Positions 8,459 through 13,037 of a stretch of 13,037 bases of DNA are shown here, in pieces (within the stretch, counting starts at the first letter, position 1; each line of letters starts with the position of its first letter). Both the position numbers and the translations under genes were made by a program. This DNA comes from Planctomycetaceae bacterium. Lineage in GTDB: Bacteria; Planctomycetota; Planctomycetia; Planctomycetales; Planctomycetaceae. The stretch covers positions 1 to 13,037 of the forward strand of contig WFOZ01000061.1 of the NCBI GenBank assembly GCA_015487825.1, written 5' to 3'. Under the pieces are notes generated by a model that was not told the DNA's origin, searched no databases, and saw only the letters and a list, made by a program, of their open reading frames with translations.

Positions 8459-8595
8459 CTGGACAGCGCCAGGTTCTATTTAAGGATTGATGTAACTCGT
8501 GATATACCTTGATGTTATCTCCTCGTTGCCAAGGTCCACCTTGAGAACGAGTTGAAGCGGCAGCTTGGGAACGAGTTGAACCTGGCGCTGTCCAG
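8459..8595. repeat. Inverted-repeat element with internal 24-bp tandem repeat
   Basis: The 18-mer CTGGACAGCGCCAGGTTC at 8459-8476 is repeated as its exact reverse complement at 8578-8595, enclosing 101 bp. Inside, two 24-bp units at 8531-8554 and 8555-8578 agree at 19 of 24 positions and share GAACGAGTTGAA (8545-8556 and 8569-8580). The first unit also overlaps a near-palindrome, CTCGTTGCCAAGG at 8523-8535 against CCTTGAGAACGAG at 8539-8551. The element begins exactly after the stop codon of the upstream gene and ends 25 bp before the next ATG. No transposase is encoded. It looks like a dispersed REP-like or MITE-like element, and could also form the 3' structure of the upstream mRNA. The structure is directly seen; mobility is inference. 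Confidence 0.75.
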
Positions 8596-8620
8596 TTAGA
8601 AATCCCGGAACGAATAAGCC

Positions 8621-8803
8621 ATGAGTAATATTGAAGCCAAACACTATTACTACATTGACGTGGAACTGAAATCACGACAAATAATCGGTTGGGGAAGTGA
8701 CCCGAAACAGACCATGCAGGTTAACTTACCGCAGGGCTATCACCGGATATTTTTATCGAAGGGACAATTCAATAAATTTGTAAAGAGCCTTTCAACAATG
8801 TAG
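8621..8803 (+). CDS. Small conserved-looking protein, unknown function
   Basis: A 60-residue, soluble, basic protein. It opens with an aromatic beta-strand-like segment (HYYYIDVELKSRQIIGWG, 8-25) and ends with GYHRIFLSKGQFNKFVKSL (39-57). Short bacterial proteins with a YYVxV...R-x-I-x-x-WG start and an HR-I/V-FL-T/S-KGQ-Y/F-NK ending are familiar to me as an uncharacterised family, which is why I call this real despite its length. The ribosome site is weak: GGAA lies about 10 bases before the ATG at 8621. It stands between the inverted-repeat element and the oxidoreductase gene, on the same strand as both neighbours. The function is unknown and position gives no clear hint. Confidence 0.65.
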   Translation: MSNIEAKHYYYIDVELKSRQIIGWGSDPKQTMQVNLPQGYHRIFLSKGQFNKFVKSLSTM

Positions 8804-8868
8804 AGGCCACCATTGAAGGATATAGAGTTCCTACACATTACTCCTGATTGATTGCAGAACGTCTTATA

Positions 8869-8893
8869 TTGGGATACGCTTTCGCTATCCCAA
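8869..8893 (+). promoter_or_regulatory. Hairpin/dyad upstream of the oxidoreductase gene
   Basis: TTGGGATA (8869-8876) and TATCCCAA (8886-8893) are perfect inverted repeats around a 9-nt centre. The dyad lies 33 bp before the oxidoreductase start and just after TATATT at 8865-8870. It could be an operator, a leader hairpin, or the end structure of the small gene upstream. It lacks a T run and the -35 region is unclear, so its role is open. Confidence 0.35.
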
Positions 8894-8926
8894 CTTACTT
8901 TCTGCTTCCAGGAGAATACTCGTTCG

Positions 8927-10201
8927 ATGTCCAAAGCTCGTAAAAAGTATCAGGTCGATGTGCTTGTCTGTGGAGGAGGATGTGCGGGGATCGCTGCGGC
9001 GATTGCTGCGGCTCGCAATAATGCCAAAACATTGCTGTTGGAAAGAGCTGGGTTTTCCGGGGGGATCATCACAACGGTTGGACTCCCTTTTTTCGATGGT
9101 ATTGCAGATAAAAAAACAGGGCGGATTGTCGTGCGCGGTATTCCGTTTGAACTACTGTTGAAAATGGGGCGCACTCAACCGAACGCAACGCATATTAAGC
9201 CACACAACCCAACGATTAAATCGACTGAACAGTTCAAAGTGCTTGCCGATCAACTTTTGGAGTCTCATGGCGAACAGATCAAGGTACTGTATCACACAAC
9301 AGCTTGTGAAGTTTTCACGCAAAACGGGCGAGTATCCAAAGTGCTTGCTGCCAATAAAGATGGCTTGATCGAAATTGAAGCCCGGCAAGTAATTGATTGC
9401 ACCGGCGATGGAGATATCGCAGCCTGGGCGGACGTCCCGGTAGAAAAAACAAAACCACTGATGCCGATGACATTGCATTTTCGCATCGGGAATGTTCGGC
9501 AAAATCCGCAGCTTCACACCAAGGCTCGTGAAGCTCTCATTCAGGCAGAAAAAGCGGGCAAGCTGCCGATGTTCTACGGGCCGGGCATCATCTACTGCTT
9601 TGCCGATGACGAAGCTTACATTCACGCCGTTCGAGTTAGCGGCGATGCCACCGATGCAGAGGATCTTTCCCGGGCAGAAATGCAGGGACGCAGTGATGCG
9701 TGGGCGATGTTTGAAGCCTGGAAAGAATCGGTCCCCGGTTTTGAAAAATCATACTTCATCAACAGTGGTCCTTACATCGGGATTCGAGAAACAAGGCGGC
9801 TTGTCGGTCAGTACGTCCTGACAGAGCAAGATATCAGATCGCAAAAGAACTTTGACGATGCGATCGCGACCGGCTGCTGGTACATGGATCGTCACCCCAA
9901 CCACACAACCATCGGCACCGCTAACGATTCCGGCACCGGCTATCAACCAGCCCCGTATGATATCCCGTATCGCGCATTGGTTGCCCAAAGGGTAGAGAAC
10001 CTGCTCGTGGCTGGTCGCTGCCATTCTGCAACCGCAGCCGCTGCAAGCTCAACGCGAGTCACCGTCACCGCGATGGCAATGGGCCAGGCCGCCGGGACTG
10101 CCGCCGCGATAGCGATCAAAGCGAAAACATCCGTCGCAGCTCTCAATGGCGTTGACGTACGGGAACAACTAACCGCCCAGGGAGCCGGACCGTTTACGTA
10201 A
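8927..10201 (+). CDS. FAD-dependent oxidoreductase (FAD_oxidored, PF12831-like)
   Basis: A 424-residue flavoprotein of the FAD_oxidored type, numerous in planctomycetes and mostly without known substrates. The ATG at 8927 is chosen because AGGAG at 8910-8914 precedes it and the FAD fold starts soon after; the frame is open to a TTG at 8852. The N-terminal Rossmann motif is VCGGGCAGIAAAIAAAR (14-30), with G16, G18 and G21, and an acidic residue, E39, at the end of the second strand for ribose binding. FSGGIITTVGLP follows at 43-54. VIDCTGDGDIA (155-165) and the C-terminal LLVAGRCHSATAAAASSTRV (from about 379) are further family signatures. There is no signal peptide, so it is probably cytoplasmic. 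The next gene downstream is a Tat-exported DUF1501 gene 117 bp away, with its own promoter-like sequence. The reaction and substrate cannot be told from the sequence. Confidence 0.93.
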   Translation: MSKARKKYQVDVLVCGGGCAGIAAAIAAARNNAKTLLLERAGFSGGIITTVGLPFFDGIADKKTGRIVVRGIPFELLLKMGRTQPNATHIKPHNPTIKSTEQFKVLADQLLESHGEQIKVLYHTTACEVFTQNGRVSKVLAANKDGLIEIEARQVIDCTGDGDIAAWADVPVEKTKPLMPMTLHFRIGNVRQNPQLHTKAREALIQAEKAGKLPMFYGPGIIYCFADDEAYIHAVRVSGDATDAEDLSRAEMQGRSDAWAMFEAWKESVPGFEKSYFINSGPYIGIRETRRLVGQYVLTEQDIRSQKNFDDAIATGCWYMDRHPNHTTIGTANDSGTGYQPAPYDIPYRALVAQRVENLLVAGRCHSATAAAASSTRVTVTAMAMGQAAGTAAAIAIKAKTSVAALNGVDVREQLTAQGAGPFT

Positions 10202-10244
10202 GGTTAAACCGACGTTTCCCAAATACCTCTTGCTTATCAGGGCT

Positions 10245-10260
10245 TGAATCTATAGATTCA
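10245..10260. promoter_or_regulatory. 16-bp perfect palindrome upstream of the DUF1501 gene
   Basis: TGAATCTATAGATTCA is a perfect palindrome in the gap between the oxidoreductase and DUF1501 genes, about 30 bp upstream of TATAAT. This is the size and symmetry expected for a dimeric repressor site, but it could also be a weak hairpin at the end of the oxidoreductase mRNA. The regulator, if any, is unknown. Confidence 0.4.
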
Positions 10261-10267
10261 GGGTTAG

Positions 10268-10294
10268 CCGGGGGGACTGTTTCCCCGGTATAAT
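10268..10294 (+). promoter_or_regulatory. Putative -10 box fused to a GC hairpin, DUF1501 gene
   Basis: CCGGGG (10268-10273) and CCCCGG (10283-10288) form a 6-bp GC stem around 9 nt. A consensus -10 box, TATAAT at 10289-10294, follows directly. The start of transcription would be near 10301, leaving a short leader of about 18 nt with a G-rich ribosome site at 10309-10313. No good -35 box is visible (TTAGCC at 10264-10269 is 19 bp away), so either an activator is needed or the TATAAT is chance and the hairpin belongs to the upstream mRNA. Confidence 0.4.
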
Positions 10295-10318
10295 GGCTTC
10301 CAGATAGCGGGGGACGCA

Positions 10319-11695
10319 ATGAAAATTCTGGCGGGGAAATCGAAAGCGAATTGTGCAGGAGTGAATCGGCGAAGTTTTTTGCAGGTTGGCCTGGCGGGCA
10401 TGGGAAGTTTGAGCCTGGCTTCCATTCTGCGGGCGAAAGAGGCAAACCGTCAGATTGGGCGGGCGACGAAACAGACTTCTGTCATTCTACTTTGGCTCGA
10501 CGGCGGACCGAGTCAGCACGATACTTACGATCCAAAACCGGAAGCCCCGCGCGAATACGCCGGCATCTGGAACCCGATCAATACCGTTGTCCCCGGAATG
10601 GACATTACCGAGCTGTTCCCGCTTCAAGCGAAAGTTGCCGATAAATTTTCGATCTTGCGTTCCGTCCATCATGATACGGGGGACCATTTCAACGGGGCAC
10701 ATTGGATGCTCACCGGGCGAGGCGGCGTGAACGGGGCGATGAAAGCGGGCAAGTATCCGTTTATTGGAAGCGTAGCAACAAAAGTTGTCGGTGCTCGCCA
10801 ACCGGGAATGCCTCCCTACGTATCGGTTCCCTACGGCATGAGTGTCGGTTTGCGTCCCGGATATTTTGGCGGGCATTATCTGGGCAATCAATACGATCCG
10901 TTTAATACAGGTGGAGACCCCAACGCTGCAAAATTCAGCGTCAACAACTTAACACTCCCCAAGAATCTGACCGTCTCGCGATTAGCGGATCGACGTTCCT
11001 TACAAAAACATTTTGATGGTCTGCGCCGATATGCAGAAGTCTCCAAAGAATTCGCGGCATTGGATGAATTTGAACAACAGGCGTTTGAATTAGTGACTGG
11101 CGATAAAGCGCGCATCGCGTTTGATATCGAACAGGAATCATCGGAATTGCGTGATCGATATGGTCGCAACAGCTGGGGACAAAGCACGCTGCTTGCTCGC
11201 AGGTTAGTGGAAGCAGGCACGACTTTTGTGACCTGTCACTTCGGGGGTTGGGACAGTCATTGGGATCATCAGGCAACCATGGAAAGGCATTTACCCAAAG
11301 TAGACCAGGCGGTTTCTGCCCTGTTTACTGATCTCGATCAACGAGGCCTCTCCGATCAGGTACTCGTTATTGTGATGGGAGAATTCGGCCGATCCCCCAA
11401 AATGAACAACGGCGGCAACGGCGGACCACCGTTGAGCAAGGGAACCCCGGGACGCGATCACTGGGGTGGCGCCTTGTCCGTACTAATGGGGGGAGGCGGC
11501 TTGAAAGGCGGACAGGTGGTCGGTTCCACAAATCGCCTGGGAGAAAAACCAGCCTCCCGCCCACTACGTCCCGGCGATATTCATCACACTATCTTCCATG
11601 TTTTGGGAATCAACCCGGAAATCTACTTCAACGACCACACCGGTCGCCCCAACATCGCCATCGACCACGGCGAAGTTATCTCTGAATTGATTTGA
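10319..11695 (+). CDS. DUF1501 domain-containing protein, Tat-exported
   Basis: A 458-residue protein of the DUF1501 family, which is related in fold to the alkaline phosphatase/sulfatase superfamily and expanded in planctomycetes; no biochemical role is established. The N-terminus carries a twin-arginine signal, NRRSFLQVG at 16-24, followed by the hydrophobic LAGMGSLSLASIL, so export in folded form across the inner membrane is expected. Family motifs are complete: LLWLDGGPSQHDTYDPKPEAP (57-77), LRSVHHDTGDHFNGAHWMLTG (113-133), CHFGGWDSHWDH (306-317), VMGEFGRSPK (352-361) and GRDHWGGALSVLMGGGG (378-394). D, H and E residues in these motifs are the probable metal or active-site positions. The length is typical. 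The start ATG at 10319 has a G-rich ribosome site. DUF1501 genes often pair with a DUF1553/DUF1549 cytochrome-like gene; none lies in this window. The neighbouring oxidoreductase may or may not be functionally linked. Confidence 0.95.
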   Translation: MKILAGKSKANCAGVNRRSFLQVGLAGMGSLSLASILRAKEANRQIGRATKQTSVILLWLDGGPSQHDTYDPKPEAPREYAGIWNPINTVVPGMDITELFPLQAKVADKFSILRSVHHDTGDHFNGAHWMLTGRGGVNGAMKAGKYPFIGSVATKVVGARQPGMPPYVSVPYGMSVGLRPGYFGGHYLGNQYDPFNTGGDPNAAKFSVNNLTLPKNLTVSRLADRRSLQKHFDGLRRYAEVSKEFAALDEFEQQAFELVTGDKARIAFDIEQESSELRDRYGRNSWGQSTLLARRLVEAGTTFVTCHFGGWDSHWDHQATMERHLPKVDQAVSALFTDLDQRGLSDQVLVIVMGEFGRSPKMNNGGNGGPPLSKGTPGRDHWGGALSVLMGGGGLKGGQVVGSTNRLGEKPASRPLRPGDIHHTIFHVLGINPEIYFNDHTGRPNIAIDHGEVISELI

Positions 11696-11707
11696 GTTGG
11701 CTCTCTC

Positions 11708-11727
11708 AATTCCCAGCACGGGGAATT
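11708..11727. terminator. Hairpin between convergent genes
   Basis: AATTCCC (11708-11714) and GGGAATT (11721-11727) form a perfect 7-bp stem around AGCACG. It lies 13 nt after the DUF1501 stop codon, in the 110-bp gap before the convergent peptidase gene, the normal place for a shared terminator. It lacks a T run on either side, so factor-independent activity is uncertain. Confidence 0.4.
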
Positions 11728-11805
11728 ATGCGATGGGAGAAGTCTGTGCCCCCCCAAAAGAGGTTGGCCGTTAGTAGTACAGAACAGGCATTGAATAAAA
11801 ATCTG

Positions 11806-13037
11806 CTACGGTGCGAGTTCTTCCCACAGTTTTGCACTGGCGAGGGTGCCCCGGTAGAAGTTTTCCAGATGGAAGTGTTCGTTCGGGCTGTGCAGGTTGT
11901 CGCTGTTCAGCCCCCAGCCGAGAAGCAATGTTTCGACGCCGAATATTTCCTGGAAGGTTGCCACAACCGGGATGGAACCTCCTTCACGAATAAAGACCGG
12001 CGATTTCCCAAACGCATGATGAATCGCCTGGCTGGCGGCTTGAAAACAGGCCCCCGAGGTATTGAAAACAAGTCCTTCACAGCCATGAAAGTCAGTGAAT
12101 TCCATTGTCACGCTTTTCGGGCAGATGCTTTCGAGATGCGATTTGAGAGCAGTCGTTAAGTGGGCAGCGTCCTGGTCGGGAACCAGCCTGCAAGTGATTT
12201 TTGCAGTCGCAGTTGAGGGGATGATCGTTTTAGGACCTTCGCCGCTGTAACCGCCGTAGATGCCGTTGATATCGAATGTTGGCCTGGCCCAGCGGCGTTC
12301 GGTGGTAGAATATCCCGCTTCCCCCTGCACCGCGTTTACTCCCAGATCGTCCATGAAAGCTGTTTCATCAAACGGGAGTTGTGCGAACTGCTTCTTTTCC
12401 TCTGCACTTAATTCGAGAACATCATCGTAGAAGCCGGGGATAAGAATTTTCCCTTCATCATCTTGCAGACTTGCGAGCATTTTTGTCAAAATATTGATCG
12501 GATTGGCAACCGCACCGCCAAACACGCCGCTGTGCAAATCCCGGTTTGGGCCTGTTAATGTTACTTCACAAGCCAGAATTCCGCGAAGTCCATAAGTAAT
12601 TGCGGGCAGATCGGGTGCATACATACTCGTATCGCTGACCACCGCGATATCACAGGCGTATTCCTCTTTTTTCTCTGCGAGGAACAGGTCCAGATTGTTG
12701 CTGCCAACTTCTTCTTCGCCTTCGATAACGAAAATTACATTGACGGGAAGTTTCCCCGCTGTTTTCAACCAGGCTTCTATTGAAAGCAGGTGCGTCAGCA
12801 TTTGCCCTTTATCATCGGTGGCCCCGCGAGCATAAATTTTCCCCTCGCGCACTTCCGGTTCAAACGGCGGAGAGGTCCAAAGATCAAGCGGATCGGGCGG
12901 TTGCACATCGTAATGACCATAGACAAGAACCGTCGGTGCCCCTTCTGCTTTGCGCCACTGACCGGTAACAATCGGATGCCCTGCAGTAGGATGAATTTCC
13001 GCATCCAACCCCGCTGTCTCAAGACGATCTCGCACAA
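11806..13037 (-). CDS. M20 family metallopeptidase (CNDP-like dipeptidase), 5' end cut by window
   Basis: The C-terminal 410 or so residues of a cytoplasmic zinc peptidase of the M20/M25/M40 family, closest in appearance to CNDP/carnosinase-like dipeptidases. The frame is open to the right edge, and about 40-50 N-terminal residues are missing compared with the usual 450-460; the GTG at 13035 is an internal valine. Numbering from that codon, metal ligands and catalytic residues are visible: H41 and D43 in GHYDVQP, bridging D74 in ATDDKGQ, the glutamates of EGEEEVGS (105-112) containing the catalytic base, D135 in VSDTS, and H382 in LHSPNEHF. The lid/dimerisation domain starts with [27 protein letters not shown], typical of the dipeptidase branch. 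The likely role is hydrolysis of dipeptides or small N-acyl amino acids. It converges on the DUF1501 gene and is not in its operon. Confidence 0.93.
   Translation of the reverse strand, partial: VRDRLETAGLDAEIHPTAGHPIVTGQWRKAEGAPTVLVYGHYDVQPPDPLDLWTSPPFEPEVREGKIYARGATDDKGQMLTHLLSIEAWLKTAGKLPVNVIFVIEGEEEVGSNNLDLFLAEKKEEYACDIAVVSDTSMYAPDLPAITYGLRGILACEVTLTGPNRDLHSGVFGGAVANPINILTKMLASLQDDEGKILIPGFYDDVLELSAEEKKQFAQLPFDETAFMDDLGVNAVQGEAGYSTTERRWARPTFDINGIYGGYSGEGPKTIIPSTATAKITCRLVPDQDAAHLTTALKSHLESICPKSVTMEFTDFHGCEGLVFNTSGACFQAASQAIHHAFGKSPVFIREGGSIPVVATFQEIFGVETLLLGWGLNSDNLHSPNEHFHLENFYRGTLASAKLWEELAP

Noticed and set aside
8459..8595. Complete insertion sequence or CRISPR array
   Set aside because: The element is far too short for a transposase gene, and the two 24-bp units are directly adjacent without spacers.
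8442..8675. Minus-strand open frame of 77 codons over the repeat element
   Set aside because: It is built almost wholly from the inverted and tandem repeats (STRSQ...STRSQ), overlaps two plus-strand genes, and has no recognisable domain.
11692..12159. Plus-strand open frame of 155 codons after the DUF1501 gene
   Set aside because: It is antisense to the clear M20 peptidase gene and has no motif of its own; it is a shadow frame.

Overview
This window most likely comes from a planctomycete chromosome. The case rests on protein content: a Tat-exported DUF1501 protein next to a PF12831-type FAD-dependent oxidoreductase, an AlgI-type membrane O-acyltransferase, a Ycf46-like AAA ATPase, and a SulP transporter of a type familiar to me from planctomycetes. 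Base composition is moderate, with the left half visibly more AT-rich than the DUF1501/peptidase end. No rRNA, tRNA, CRISPR array, phage gene or transposase was seen. The assignment is by recognition, not by a database search.

Layout: (1) 58-1491, minus strand, an MBOAT O-acyltransferase with a terminator-like hairpin just downstream. (2) 1492-1949, a gap between divergent genes with no convincing gene. (3) 1950-3935, plus strand, a Ycf46-like AAA ATPase with an extra C-terminal region. (4) 3936-4253, a gap holding the best promoter of the window (TTGACA, 17 bp, TATAAA). (5) 4254-7565, plus strand, a probable dissolved-inorganic-carbon module: a small single-pass membrane protein, a beta-carbonic anhydrase and a SulP/STAS anion transporter carrying a large inserted helical domain. 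(6) 7703-8458, a membrane protein of unknown function. (7) 8459-8595, a repeat element bounded by 18-bp perfect inverted repeats and containing a 24-bp tandem repeat. (8) 8621-8803, a 60-residue protein. (9) 8927-10201, a FAD-dependent oxidoreductase. (10) 10319-11695, a Tat-secreted DUF1501 protein, behind two stacked palindromes and a TATAAT box. (11) 11806-13037, minus strand, an M20 metallopeptidase cut by the right edge.

How they may work together: the carbonic anhydrase and the SulP protein form the clearest functional unit. One interconverts CO2 and bicarbonate, the other probably moves bicarbonate or another oxyanion. The small membrane protein shares their strand and sits directly behind the strong promoter, so it may be an unrecognised accessory part. 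The oxidoreductase and DUF1501 genes are neighbours on one strand and belong to families common in planctomycetes, but their substrates cannot be read from the sequence. The remaining genes look like unrelated single units.

The most interesting items are the small membrane protein, the helical insertion in the SulP transporter, and the inverted-repeat element at 8459-8595. No complete, clearly new multi-gene system is demonstrated.
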